A stretch of DNA of 64,000 nucleotides from positions 1,904,694-1,968,693 of the forward strand of contig JAKLEB010000001.1 in NCBI GenBank assembly GCA_022711765.1, written 5' to 3'. The first letter of the stretch is position 1, and each line of letters begins with the position of its first letter. The DNA is from Candidatus Krumholzibacteriota bacterium (GTDB lineage: Bacteria > Krumholzibacteriota > Krumholzibacteriia > LZORAL124-64-63). Positions 7,506-16,166 of the stretch are shown here, piece after piece. The notes beneath the pieces were generated by a model. The model saw only the letters and a program-made list of their open reading frames with translations. It did not search any database and was not told the DNA's origin. Both the position numbers and the translations under genes were made by a program.

Positions 7506-8888
7506 ATGACCGCGGGCACCCAGGAACTCGATCGTCGGCTCGGTCCACTCGAGGCCTTCAGCCTGGTCGTCGGGCGGATCATCGGCTCGGGCATCTTCCG
7601 CACGCCGGCGCCGATCATGGCCCTCACCGGCGCCCTGGGACCGTTCACCGCGGTGTGGATCATCGGGGGCGCGGCGACGCTGCTGGGAGCATTCTGCTTC
7701 GCCGAGCTGGTCGCGATGCTGCCGCGCTCGGGCGGACCGTACGCCTACCTGCACGCGGCCTACGGTCCAACCTGGGCGTTCCTGCGCGGCTGGGCCATGT
7801 TCGCGGTCTCGGAGACCGCAGCCATCGCGGCGGTGGCGCTCGTCTGCGCCGAGTACACCAACTCCCTGTGGACGCTCGCGGCCGGCCGGTCGCTCGGCCG
7901 GCCGATCGAGGTCGTCCTGGCGCTCGCCGTGATCTGGAGCCTGACCGCGGTGAACTGCCGCGGGGTGGGCGCGGGCGGCCGGTTGCAGAACGGGATCACG
8001 GCGCTCAAGCTGGTCGCGATCGCGGTCGTCGTCGCGGCGGGCTTCGGACGCGCGGGGCAGGCCGGCGGCCTCGGCGGCGGCGGCGCGTGGTGGCCCGAGC
8101 GGCTCGACTGGGGCGGCGTGCTCGCGATCGGGGCGGCGCTGCGCTACGCGTTCTTCGCCTACAGCGGCTGGGAAGGGGCCACGTACGTGGCCGAAGAGGT
8201 GCGCGAGCCGAGCCGCAACCTGCCGCGGTCGATGCTCGTGGGGATCGCCGCGGTCATGGCCCTGTACCTGGCCACGAACGCGGCCTACCTCAACCAGCTC
8301 TCCGTCGCGCAGGTCGCCGGGGCGAAGTGGGTGGCGGCTGACGCCATGCAATGCGCGCTCGGGGCGGCGGGAGCCGCCGTCATCGCCGCGGCGGTCGTGA
8401 TCAACACCTTCGGCAACGTCAACGCGCAGGTCCTGGTCAAAGCCCGCACGTGGCACGCGATGGGCCGCGACGGGCTCTTCCCGGCGGCGCTGGGGCGGGT
8501 CAGCGCCTCCACGCGGGCGCCGGTCGCGGCGCTCGTGGTGCAGGCGGCGTGGGCCTCGGTCCTGCTGATCGTGGCGGGCTTCGCGGCCAATGCCTACGAG
8601 ACCATCATCGACTACTTCACCTTCACCTCGGCGGTGTTCAACATCTCCACCTTCGCCGCGGTATGGGTGCTGCGGCGCAAGTGGCCAGACGCCCCGCGGC
8701 CGGTTCGGGCCTGGGGATATCCGTACAGCCTGATCGCCATCCTCGTGATCCAGGTCTGGCTGATGGTCAGCGCGGTGATCACCGCGCCGGTGCCCTCGCT
8801 GCTGGGCGTGGGGTTGACGGCGGCGGGGCTGCTGTATCGCTTCCGCAGGGGAACGCCCGGATCCGCAGCGGTCCGCGGCAGGTCCTAG
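7506..8888 (+). CDS. APC-superfamily amino acid permease
   Basis: A 460-residue inner-membrane transporter with about twelve hydrophobic helices. The N-terminal motif V-G-R-I-I-G-S-G-I-F-R-T-P is the substrate-binding unwound helix 1 of APC permeases (LAT/YkbA-like). R-Y-A-F-F-A-Y-S-G-W-E and E-E-V-R-E-P-S-R-N-L-P are also family signatures. The substrate is probably an amino acid, but its identity cannot be read. ATG 7506 is preferred; a GTG nine bases earlier is possible. The stop overlaps the stop of the convergent Rrf2 gene by four bases (CTAG). Confidence 0.88.
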   Translation: MTAGTQELDRRLGPLEAFSLVVGRIIGSGIFRTPAPIMALTGALGPFTAVWIIGGAATLLGAFCFAELVAMLPRSGGPYAYLHAAYGPTWAFLRGWAMFAVSETAAIAAVALVCAEYTNSLWTLAAGRSLGRPIEVVLALAVIWSLTAVNCRGVGAGGRLQNGITALKLVAIAVVVAAGFGRAGQAGGLGGGGAWWPERLDWGGVLAIGAALRYAFFAYSGWEGATYVAEEVREPSRNLPRSMLVGIAAVMALYLATNAAYLNQLSVAQVAGAKWVAADAMQCALGAAGAAVIAAAVVINTFGNVNAQVLVKARTWHAMGRDGLFPAALGRVSASTRAPVAALVVQAAWASVLLIVAGFAANAYETIIDYFTFTSAVFNISTFAAVWVLRRKWPDAPRPVRAWGYPYSLIAILVIQVWLMVSAVITAPVPSLLGVGLTAAGLLYRFRRGTPGSAAVRGRS

Positions 8889-9319
8889 GTGCACGGTCTG
8901 CGGCGAGGCCGATCGATCGCCGGCGATCGCAGGTCGCCGATGGTCGTGTTGGCCAGCATCCCCTCGAAGCTGCCGCGAACGCGACTCCATTGTTCGTGGA
9001 GGGGACACGGCGCGGCGTCGTCGCAGGTCTCGAAGCCGAAGACGCAGGTATTGAGCCCGGCGGCGCGCGTCCCGTCGATGATGGACAGCACGTCCCGGAT
9101 CGGCCGGCCCAGCGACGCCGGACTGATGCGATACCCTCCGTTCCGCCCCTTCAAGGACTCGACGACACCGTCCTTGGCCAGCCTGACGAGGATCTTCGAG
9201 AGGTAGTTGGCCGGAACGCAGGTCTCGGTGGAGATGCGCTCGACGGGACGCCAGTGCGGCCCCGCGTCGACGAGGTTGCCGAGGATGATCAGCGCATAGC
9301 GCGCGGTCTGACTGAGCAT
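8885..9319 (-). CDS. Rrf2-family regulator, NsrR/IscR-like, last gene of nos operon
   Basis: A 144-residue winged-helix regulator with the Rrf2 start M-L-S-Q-T-A-R-Y-A-L, the recognition region V-P-A-N-Y-L-S-K-I-L and the wing K-G-R-N-G-G-Y. Three cysteines (92, 99, 105; spacing C-x6-C-x5-C) match the [Fe-S]-binding trio of NsrR and IscR, so NO or redox sensing is likely. The gene closes the nos operon, four bases beyond the preceding stop, so it probably controls the operon. The upstream METDGRLT extension (start 9343) would overlap the preceding gene. 9319 matches the family N terminus better. Confidence 0.88.
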   Translation of the reverse strand: MLSQTARYALIILGNLVDAGPHWRPVERISTETCVPANYLSKILVRLAKDGVVESLKGRNGGYRISPASLGRPIRDVLSIIDGTRAAGLNTCVFGFETCDDAAPCPLHEQWSRVRGSFEGMLANTTIGDLRSPAIDRPRRRPCT

Positions 9320-9321
9320 GG

Positions 9322-9954
9322 TCAAGCGTCCGTCCGTCTCCATTCGCGTCTGGCGCTCCGGAGGGAGGCGAGGATCACCCCCGCCGCGAACACGACGAGG
9401 CAGAGTGTACCGAGATTCGGCAGGGAATGGGTCGTGAAATTCGCGATCTGCTTGGTGCCGATCACCGCGGGCATGAACGGTTCGACCTCGATCGCCGCCT
9501 CCGGCGCCAGGTTGTGTCCGTAATTGTAGAGCATCAGGACGAAACGGCCGAAGAAGAAGAGCGTGACGTAGCCGATCAGCACGCACAGATCCACGAGATC
9601 GCGGAGCGTTCCCAGGACGGCTGCGCGCAGGGCGAGCAAGGCCAGGAAGCCGAATGCGAACGGAATCCAGCCGAGCTCCGGGATGGTGCTGCGCTCGATC
9701 TTCTTCATCCCGATGTAGTGATTGAGGTTGTTGATCTCGGCGATGTCGCGCCCATCGTGTCCGCCGTGCAGGCGGTAGGCGTAAATATCCATGCGCAGGC
9801 CCTGGGGATACTGCGGGGCTTCCATGCGGATGGTCCAGAGCGGGAACAGGAAGCTGGCCGCCAGCGGGAGCACCAGCGACGCGACGCCGATCCGGACACC
9901 GGGCGCGATCGGTCTGGCGATGACCCGCGCCCACTCGCTGAAGATTGCCGCCAT
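9322..9954 (-). CDS. nos-operon membrane protein of unknown function
   Basis: A 210-residue protein with about four membrane helices: one N-terminal (~20-38) and three between ~95 and ~205. A soluble segment after helix 1 carries the motifs E-A-P-Q-Y-P-Q-G-L and N-L-N-H-Y-I-G-M-K-K-I. I recall relatives beside nos and cytochrome oxidase copper genes in other phyla, but I know no tested function. The His/Met-containing H-Y-I-G-M segment would be suited to copper handling, which is inference. GGAGGTGCC precedes the ATG at 9954. It lies between nosY and the Rrf2 gene. Confidence 0.75.
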   Translation of the reverse strand: MAAIFSEWARVIARPIAPGVRIGVASLVLPLAASFLFPLWTIRMEAPQYPQGLRMDIYAYRLHGGHDGRDIAEINNLNHYIGMKKIERSTIPELGWIPFAFGFLALLALRAAVLGTLRDLVDLCVLIGYVTLFFFGRFVLMLYNYGHNLAPEAAIEVEPFMPAVIGTKQIANFTTHSLPNLGTLCLVVFAAGVILASLRSARREWRRTDA

Positions 9955-9983
9955 GGCACCTCCGTCACTACAGATGCAATGGT

Positions 9984-10829
9984 TCAGACCAGATCGCCGC
10001 CCAGGAATCGCCGCCTCGCGAAGCACCAGGCGGCCGTCCCGACGGCGATCGGCGACGCGAGACCCAAAATCAGGACCCAGGCGGAACCCAGGCGATGTGC
10101 CAGGTAGAAGCCGACCGGCCCGAGAACCGACAGGGTGGGCTCCGCGGCGCCCAGCAGGGCCACCCGAGCCGCCTCGACCGGGTTCAGAGCGGCCAGAACG
10201 ATCACGGACGGCGCGTGGAGCCGGTACCGCAGCATCAAGCCGATCAGGCCGAAATCCAGCAGCACCGTGCCGAGGACCCAGATGGACATCAGGACGAGCA
10301 CCGCGCGCGCCGGCTGCCGCACGACGACGCTCACCACCAGCCCGATGCCCGTGAAGGCCCAGATCAGAGCCCCGCAGACGGCCGTGCTCCGCACCAGCAT
10401 CCCCCACGGGACCGGGCTCGACAGGAGCAAATGACAGAGCGCCGCGGCTGACAACATGAGCACGGCGAACGGCAGGAAGAGCACGGCGAACCGGACGAGC
10501 GTCAGCGCGATGAAGTACTCGTGCCGCGAGAACGGGTGGCTGAAGAGCAGCTCCAGCGTGCCGTCCTCGCGCGCGCGGTTGATCAGTTGGCCCGTGGCGA
10601 TCAGCGCGAGCAGGGGCAGCAGCAGAACGAGGGCATGGCTGACCGATAGCAGGACGCGACCCGTGCCGGTGAACCCGAGAACGGTCGATTCGCGCAACCC
10701 CACGAGCACGAACAGGCCGGCGAGGGCGGCATAGAGCGCCACGGAGAACAGCAGCCACCGCGAACGAAGCACCTCCGCGAGGTCGAGCCGCGCGAGGGCG
10801 GCGATGCGTCGGCGGTCAGTTCCCGACAC
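9984..10829 (-). CDS. nosY: NosY, ABC permease of the nos copper/sulfur maturation system
   Basis: A 281-residue ABC-2-type membrane permease with six hydrophobic helices. The coupling segment R-E-D-G-T-L-E-L-L-F-S-H-P-F-S-R is conserved in NosY. With NosD and NosF it forms the transporter-like complex that matures the CuZ site of nitrous oxide reductase. Translation starts at GTG 10829 and overlaps the end of nosL by 14 bases, which implies coupling. Confidence 0.9.
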   Translation of the reverse strand: MSGTDRRRIAALARLDLAEVLRSRWLLFSVALYAALAGLFVLVGLRESTVLGFTGTGRVLLSVSHALVLLLPLLALIATGQLINRAREDGTLELLFSHPFSRHEYFIALTLVRFAVLFLPFAVLMLSAAALCHLLLSSPVPWGMLVRSTAVCGALIWAFTGIGLVVSVVVRQPARAVLVLMSIWVLGTVLLDFGLIGLMLRYRLHAPSVIVLAALNPVEAARVALLGAAEPTLSVLGPVGFYLAHRLGSAWVLILGLASPIAVGTAAWCFARRRFLGGDLV

Positions 10830-11286
10830 GATGATCCGCCTTTGCCGGTGCCGCCGCGCCGTCTCGCACTTCGGCGAAGGTGAGACCGCCGTCGCGCGCC
10901 CGCTCGACCGCGCCCAGGTTGGAGGCCATCGGCGAGGGACCCGCCGGCACGAACCCGACCCGTTCCCGCGTCAGCCACCGTTCCTCGCGCACGTGATGGA
11001 AATAGACGGCATGGATCGGCGCGTCGTTGGCGGCAAGGTACCGGAAGAGACAACCCGGATCGTCGAAACCGAGGACCCGGCCGTCCGTCAGCTGCAGCTG
11101 GGCCGCGAACGACGGCTCGCTCACCGCCATGCGGCAGTGCGCGCACGGAGTCTTGTCCCACACGATCGTCTGCGGTCCGTCCGGCAACGACTCCGCCCGC
11201 GCGATGAACAGGAACAGCCCGCCCGCGAGGACCGCGACCGCGGCGACCGCCGGCAGCAGGGAACGCAGCATGCTTCCGGATCGCAT
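10816..11286 (-). CDS. nosL: NosL, copper chaperone for nitrous oxide reductase
   Basis: A 156-residue protein with one N-terminal hydrophobic anchor and the NosL copper motif C-A-H-C-R-M-A-V. Downstream it reads F-D-D-P-G-C-L-F-R-Y. Unlike many NosL proteins it shows no lipobox cysteine; the anchor looks like an uncleaved helix. An ATG at 11289 overlaps the nosF stop (ATGA). The adjacent ATG at 11286 has better spacing to GGAGG, so it is used here. Confidence 0.9.
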   Translation of the reverse strand: MRSGSMLRSLLPAVAAVAVLAGGLFLFIARAESLPDGPQTIVWDKTPCAHCRMAVSEPSFAAQLQLTDGRVLGFDDPGCLFRYLAANDAPIHAVYFHHVREERWLTRERVGFVPAGPSPMASNLGAVERARDGGLTFAEVRDGAAAPAKADHRVGN

Positions 11287-12173
11287 CATGCCTCCGCTTT
11301 CTGCAGGATCGTCTCGTCGATCGTCTCGAGGTCCCGCACGCGGACCGATTCGAGATCGCCGCCATGCGCGGCGAACAGCTGGCCCATCACGGCGAGTCCG
11401 GCCGCGCGCGTGAAGATGCACGTCCAGTCGCCGGCGCCGCCGGGCACGAATCCCCGCGCGCGCAGCCAGCTCGCGGCGGCGGGCACCGACGTCTGCACCT
11501 CGATCATGCTGTGGGCGGACCCGTGCAGGTATTCGACGATCGACCCCCGCCAGGCCACGCGCCCTTCCTCGAGCACGATCACCTGCTGCACGAGATGCCG
11601 GACCTCGTCGAGCCGGTGGGAGCAGAGCAGCAGCGTCGAATCGCCGGCCCGTTCGCGTACGAGCCGGTAGAACGCGAGCCGGCTCGCCGCGTCGAGACTC
11701 GCCGTGGGCTCGTCGAGCAGCAGCAGTCCCGCGTCGCTCGCGAACGCCAAGGCGAGCATCAGCTTCTGCTTCATCCCGCCGGAGAGCGCGCGGACCGGCC
11801 GTTGGGCGATCTCGGCGAAGTCGAGGCCGAGAACGGCCAGACCATCGACGAGACGATCCGGATCGAGGCGGCGAACGGCGACGATCGCGGCCACGATCTC
11901 CCCCGTAGCGGCCTGCAGCTGGGGCGGCGACTGCGGCACGTAGGCCAGTCGCCGGGCGATCGTCTCGCGCTCGCGTGACGGGTCGAGGTCGTCGATCCTG
12001 ACCGTTCCCTCGTACGCGAGCATCCCCATCACGATCCGCGTGAGCGTCGACTTGCCGGAGCCGTTCGGGCCGACGAGCGCCACCTGCGCGCCCGACGGGA
12101 TCTGCAGGGTGCAGGCGTCCAGAGCAATCGTGCGCCCGAACCGGCGGGTGACGCGATCGAATTCAACGCGCAT
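11286..12173 (-). CDS. nosF: NosF, ABC ATPase
   Basis: A 295-residue ATP-binding subunit with Walker A G-P-N-G-S-G-K-S-T, a Q-loop (Y-V-P-Q-S), the signature L-S-G-G-M-K-Q-K-L, Walker B L-L-L-L-D-E-P-T, a D-loop S-L-D and switch His (L-C-S-H). It powers NosDFY during CuZ maturation. It overlaps nosD by 11 bases and its stop overlaps the nosL start region. Confidence 0.92.
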   Translation of the reverse strand: MRVEFDRVTRRFGRTIALDACTLQIPSGAQVALVGPNGSGKSTLTRIVMGMLAYEGTVRIDDLDPSRERETIARRLAYVPQSPPQLQAATGEIVAAIVAVRRLDPDRLVDGLAVLGLDFAEIAQRPVRALSGGMKQKLMLALAFASDAGLLLLDEPTASLDAASRLAFYRLVRERAGDSTLLLCSHRLDEVRHLVQQVIVLEEGRVAWRGSIVEYLHGSAHSMIEVQTSVPAAASWLRARGFVPGGAGDWTCIFTRAAGLAVMGQLFAAHGGDLESVRVRDLETIDETILQKAEA

Positions 12174-13638
12174 CGACTGCCTCCTGCCCCGCCAGCCAGG
12201 CGGCCGCGGGCGGGAACGCCGAGCCGAGACGGGGGGCCGGATCGCGCATCACGAGCGCCGGGGTCAGCAGCGGGAGGATCCGGCCGACGAGGTCAAGCAA
12301 GGCGAGCGCCGGCGTCCCGTGGAAGAACTCCAGGTCCTCGCGATTGGCGGTGAGCCGGTCGGAGAGCCGGTGGAGTTCATACGGCACGTCGCCGATCCCG
12401 TCATGGTCCAAATCGTAGCCCTGGTAGTCGTCGAAGCGGTTGCCCTCCCACGCGACCCGCAGGGCGTCGCCGCCGCCGTCGATCCTCGCCGGCGCGCCGC
12501 AGTCCCGGAACTCGTTGTCCGCGATGCGGCTGTTCTCGCCGCTGCGGTGGAACGAGATGCCGGTCGCGCAGAAGAGGAACGAGTTGCGCGCCAGGACGTT
12601 GCGGTGATGGCGCTGCAATGGCGACGCGTCGAGGTAGACCCCGTGGCGATTGGCGAGAAAGAGGTTGTCGGTCGCGACGAGCTCGCCGGATTCCTTGACC
12701 CCCAGCCCCATGCCGCCGGTCGGATCGGCGAACGCCAGACGGTTCGCGCGGATCTCCACCGTATCGCTGTACATCACGAAGATGCCGACCAGGTTGCCGA
12801 GGAACGTGTTGCCGATCGCGGCGTTGCGGTGACTGTACATGTAGTGGACGCCGTAACGTCCGCCTTCCACGAAATTCCCGGACACCTGGTTGCCGGGCGA
12901 GTACCAGATGACGACATCGCGGCTGTCGAGGATCAGGTTGTCGGCGATCGCGGAATCGCGGACTTCCCAGAACCGGATCGCGTCGCCCCGCAGACCCAGG
13001 TCGCGCCCGCCGAGGCCCGTGATCACGCTGCCACGGATCCGGACATCGCCGGCATCCTCGACCGTGATGCCGAACAGCGCGTCGCTCACGTGGAGACCCT
13101 CGATCCGCACGTGGTCGGCGTACACGCCGACGGCCGCGTCGGTCGTGTCGAACCGCCGTCCGCTCCCCTCGACGGCGAATCCCAGGAGGCTCACGCTGTC
13201 CGCGCGGACCTCCACGGTCGTGCCGGTCCCGGACGAACGGATGACCGCTTCCGGCGTCCCCCAGACCGTGACCGGGCGGGTCAGGCGGAGCGGTCCGCGA
13301 TGGACGCCCGGCGTCAGCCGCAGGCAGGCGCCGGCGGGCAGCGACGCGAGCAACGCCGGCAGATCGTCCCCGGGGCGCGCGTCGAACCAGGCGCCCCGGG
13401 GCGGCAGAGGTTGCGAGGGCACCGGGCGCGGCCAGACCTCGGCCCGGTAGCGGCGGCCGGCGGCGGCCGGCGGCGCGGACGCTTGCCCGAACACCGCGTG
13501 CTCGTCGGCGCTCTGACCTGCGGCCGGGATCGCGCAGACCTCCGCCAGCGCGATCGCACCGAGGACCAGGGCCCGCACCGTCGCCCTGACCCGGCGTCCG
13601 GGCGCGTCACCGACAGCGGCGACCGGCCGACCATCCAT
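12163..13638 (-). CDS. nosD: NosD, periplasmic beta-helix maturation protein
   Basis: A 491-residue exported protein. A signal peptide (hydrophobic ~21-38) is followed by a right-handed beta-helix of CASH-type repeats, with units such as G-V-Y-A-D-H-V-R-I-E-G and G-N-T-F-L-G-N-L-V-G-I-F. The NosD signatures G-L-G-V-K-E-S and D-L-D-H-D-G-I-G-D-V-P-Y are present. It hands copper or sulfur to apo-NosZ together with NosL, NosF and NosY. GTG 13641 and ATG 13638 are adjacent candidates. It lies 13 bases after nosZ. Confidence 0.92.
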   Translation of the reverse strand: MDGRPVAAVGDAPGRRVRATVRALVLGAIALAEVCAIPAAGQSADEHAVFGQASAPPAAAGRRYRAEVWPRPVPSQPLPPRGAWFDARPGDDLPALLASLPAGACLRLTPGVHRGPLRLTRPVTVWGTPEAVIRSSGTGTTVEVRADSVSLLGFAVEGSGRRFDTTDAAVGVYADHVRIEGLHVSDALFGITVEDAGDVRIRGSVITGLGGRDLGLRGDAIRFWEVRDSAIADNLILDSRDVVIWYSPGNQVSGNFVEGGRYGVHYMYSHRNAAIGNTFLGNLVGIFVMYSDTVEIRANRLAFADPTGGMGLGVKESGELVATDNLFLANRHGVYLDASPLQRHHRNVLARNSFLFCATGISFHRSGENSRIADNEFRDCGAPARIDGGGDALRVAWEGNRFDDYQGYDLDHDGIGDVPYELHRLSDRLTANREDLEFFHGTPALALLDLVGRILPLLTPALVMRDPAPRLGSAFPPAAAWLAGQEAVDAR

Positions 13639-13651
13639 CACGAACCACCGA

Positions 13652-15610
13652 TCACGGTTTGACCAGGAGATAGCCGGCCATCTCCAGGTGCAGCGCTGAA
13701 CAGAACTCCGTGCAGTAGAACGGGAACACGCCGGCGCGGTCGGCCACGAACGCCGCGTCGGCGGCCTTCCCCGGCTCGACGCTCAGATTGACGTTGTACT
13801 TGTCGACCGCGAATCCGTGCGTCGCATCGCGCGCCTGCTCGAGGTTCGTCACGTGGAAGACGACGCGATCGCCTCGGCGCACCTCGACGATGTCGGGATT
13901 CAGGTGGCTGCGGACCAGCGTCATGTAGACGTGGACGCCGTCTGCGCGCCGGTCCACCCGCGCGTCGGCCTCGCGCACGACGGCGTCGGGATGCAGCTCG
14001 CCGGTGACGGGATCCGTGCCGACGGGCGTGTACATCTCGATCGCCTTGATCTTGTCGGCGCTGATCATCTGCGCGTAGTGGGGCTCGCCGAGCGGGATGG
14101 GCAGGTCGTAGAGGACCTGCATCTTGTCGCCGGAGATGTCGATCAGCTGGAAGTTCTGGGGCAGCAGCGGCCCGACGTCGCTGAAGCGGTCGATCGCCCA
14201 CTTGTTCATGGCGACCAGGTACTTGCCCCGGGGATGCAACGCGTCTCCCTCGGCCGCGCAGAGATGGCCGATGTTGTAGTGGACCGGGATCTTCTCCTGC
14301 AGCGTCAGATCGGCGAGCGACCAGCGGGCGACGTTCGATTCGATGAATACGGACGTGTAGGCGGACCCGCGGTCGTCGAACTGAGTGTGCAGGGGACCCA
14401 GACCGATCTCGACCTGGCCGCGGATGGCGTCGCGGAACGGGAGGATGGGCACGCCGTACGGATCGACGCCGTCGTAGCGCTTCTGCTCGATCAGCTGGCG
14501 GATCTTCGCGAAGTCGTAGACCGTCACGTGCGTGTCGAGCTTGCCGGAGACGCAGATCGCGTTGCCGTCGGGCGCGATGTCCACGCCGTGCGGGCTCTTC
14601 GGCTCGGGCACGAAGTGCAGCAGCCCCTCCTCGACCAGGACCGGCAGCGTGAGCACGCGCATGCCCGCGATCAGCGTCGTGCGGCCCTGCTTCACGACCG
14701 CCTCGGCCCGGCGCAGATCGAAGATGTGCAGGTAGTCCATGTCGTTCTGCGACGCGCCGGACTCGAGCGCCGGATTGCCCTGCTGGATGCCGCCGTAGGC
14801 GCGCTCCGTGTTGAACGAGTTGCAGAAGATCCAGCCGTCGCTCGCCAGCTTCCCGGCGTCGGCGAGGTCCTGCATGTACGGAGGAAGTTCGATCGCCCAC
14901 GACTCCTCGGGGACGATCCGGCCGCGCGTCCGGTCGAATTTCCAGAAGATCTGCGCGCCGCGATACTCGTCGTCGTAGTCCGACAGCGGCGCGTAGCCGC
15001 CGCCCAGAGGCGCCGGGAACTGGGCCGTCTCGATCACGTACTCGGTGTTCGGCGTCACGAAGGTGCCGCCGTGGTCGCCCTGGATCAGGTCGCTCATGAC
15101 GATCTGCTTGGTGGCGAAATCGCGCAGGCTCACGACCGCGATCCGCGCGTTGGCCTTGTCGTTCACGAAGATGTACTCGCCGTCGTAATCGCCGTTCGTC
15201 TCGCTGAGCGCGGGGTGGTGCATGTCGCCCCAGGTCAGGGGCAGCCCCGGTGGCGAGCCGTCCCGGATGATCCGGCGCGTCTCCTCGTCGAATCCGTAGC
15301 CCTGCCAGGGTTCGGGCGTGAAGACGCCGACGTACTTCAGGATCCGCATGCTCGGCACGCCGATGACGAGGAGGTTGCCGCTGTGTCCCCCGGACGCGAA
15401 CAGGTAGAACTCGTCCCGGCCGCCCGTCGGCGTATAGGTCTTGAGCGCGGCGGCCACGTCGGCCTCGCTCAGGTTGCGGGCGCTCATGAGCGCGCGCAGG
15501 TCCGTCGACATGCCGCCCTGGTTGCCGGTTCCGCACGACGTCGCCAGCAACGCCAGGATCAACACCGCGGCGGCGACCGCGCCGCCAGTGGCTAGAAGAC
15601 TCTTTCGCAT
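13652..15610 (-). CDS. nosZ: NosZ, nitrous oxide reductase, clade II, lipoprotein-type signal
   Basis: A 652-residue copper enzyme that reduces N2O to N2. All seven expected CuZ histidines can be seen in the propeller: the D-M-H-H pair, G-D-H-G-G, S-P-H-G-V-D, G-P-L-H-T, Y-N-I-G-H and G-E-P-H. The C-terminal CuA cupredoxin domain carries Cys633, Cys637, His641 and Met644 in C-T-E-F-C-S-A-L-H-L-E-M. The export signal is Sec-type, not Tat: there is no twin arginine, and L-L-A-T-S-C could be a lipobox. That fits clade II (atypical) NosZ. GGAGG lies upstream of ATG 15610. The gene is complete and appears functional. Confidence 0.95.
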   Translation of the reverse strand: MRKSLLATGGAVAAAVLILALLATSCGTGNQGGMSTDLRALMSARNLSEADVAAALKTYTPTGGRDEFYLFASGGHSGNLLVIGVPSMRILKYVGVFTPEPWQGYGFDEETRRIIRDGSPPGLPLTWGDMHHPALSETNGDYDGEYIFVNDKANARIAVVSLRDFATKQIVMSDLIQGDHGGTFVTPNTEYVIETAQFPAPLGGGYAPLSDYDDEYRGAQIFWKFDRTRGRIVPEESWAIELPPYMQDLADAGKLASDGWIFCNSFNTERAYGGIQQGNPALESGASQNDMDYLHIFDLRRAEAVVKQGRTTLIAGMRVLTLPVLVEEGLLHFVPEPKSPHGVDIAPDGNAICVSGKLDTHVTVYDFAKIRQLIEQKRYDGVDPYGVPILPFRDAIRGQVEIGLGPLHTQFDDRGSAYTSVFIESNVARWSLADLTLQEKIPVHYNIGHLCAAEGDALHPRGKYLVAMNKWAIDRFSDVGPLLPQNFQLIDISGDKMQVLYDLPIPLGEPHYAQMISADKIKAIEMYTPVGTDPVTGELHPDAVVREADARVDRRADGVHVYMTLVRSHLNPDIVEVRRGDRVVFHVTNLEQARDATHGFAVDKYNVNLSVEPGKAADAAFVADRAGVFPFYCTEFCSALHLEMAGYLLVKP

Positions 15611-15644
15611 GCTCGCCTCCTCGGCAGATCGCCCCTCGCTGTCG

Positions 15645-16058
15645 CTAGCGCCCGAAGCCGCGGATGATCTCCCGCAACGCGGCGACGACGCCCGGTTTCG
15701 CCTGCAGGTCGGGATTGGCCACCATCTGCGGGCTCTTGCCGATCGCCGCCCCGCCGTACACGATGGCCTTCTCGATCTGCTCGTCGCTCGCGCTCCGCTG
15801 CCAGGCGCGATCGCGGTAGTTGCGGGGCTTCGGCGTGAGCGCCATCGCGCCGGGGCCGTCGCCCATGCCGGTCGTGCCGTGGCAGGCGGCGCAGCGCTTC
15901 GCGAACAGTTCCTGGGCTTCGGCGCGGTCGGCGGCCGTGATCGCGGTCTTCGCCGCGCTGTCGGCCGCGGACGTGTCGTTGCCGCCGCAACCTGCTGCAA
16001 CCATTAACATTGCGGCTGTAACCGCGACCAGGAATCCCCGAGTCTTCGAGCGGATCAT
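15645..16058 (-). CDS. c-type cytochrome lipoprotein, first gene of nos operon
   Basis: A 137-residue monohaem class I cytochrome with the haem motif C56-A-A-C59-H60 followed by G-x-x-G-M-G-D-G-P. A lipobox (V-A-A-G-C24) implies anchoring to a membrane on the periplasmic side. It is probably the direct electron donor to NosZ, or part of a quinol-to-NosZ chain, as nos-linked cytochromes of clade II organisms are thought to be. The ATG at 16058 follows GGAGGCGAAGGA. Longer starts only add an unlikely leader. Confidence 0.9.
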   Translation of the reverse strand: MIRSKTRGFLVAVTAAMLMVAAGCGGNDTSAADSAAKTAITAADRAEAQELFAKRCAACHGTTGMGDGPGAMALTPKPRNYRDRAWQRSASDEQIEKAIVYGGAAIGKSPQMVANPDLQAKPGVVAALREIIRGFGR

Positions 16059-16134
16059 TCCTTCGCCTCCTCTTCCGGAGATCGGCGGTCTCGATCCCCC
16101 GCAGGGATCATTCAACGGGGGTAGGACCGTATTT

Positions 16135-16166
16135 CAGATAACCGGATGAATATATCTGTTATATTC
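16135..16166. promoter_or_regulatory. overlapping inverted repeats upstream of the nos operon
   Basis: GAATATA (16148-16154) and TATATTC (16160-16166) form a 7-5-7 inverted repeat. Overlapping it, CAGATA (16135-16140) and TATCTG (16153-16158) form a 6-12-6 repeat. The AT-rich block lies 77-108 bases upstream of the first nos gene in otherwise GC-rich DNA. A site for the Rrf2 regulator encoded at the operon's end is the simplest explanation, which is inference. Confidence 0.5.

Noticed and set aside
12040..15595. Two long plus-strand frames opposite nosD and nosZ
   Set aside because: Antisense shadows; the real genes carry all the metal-site motifs.
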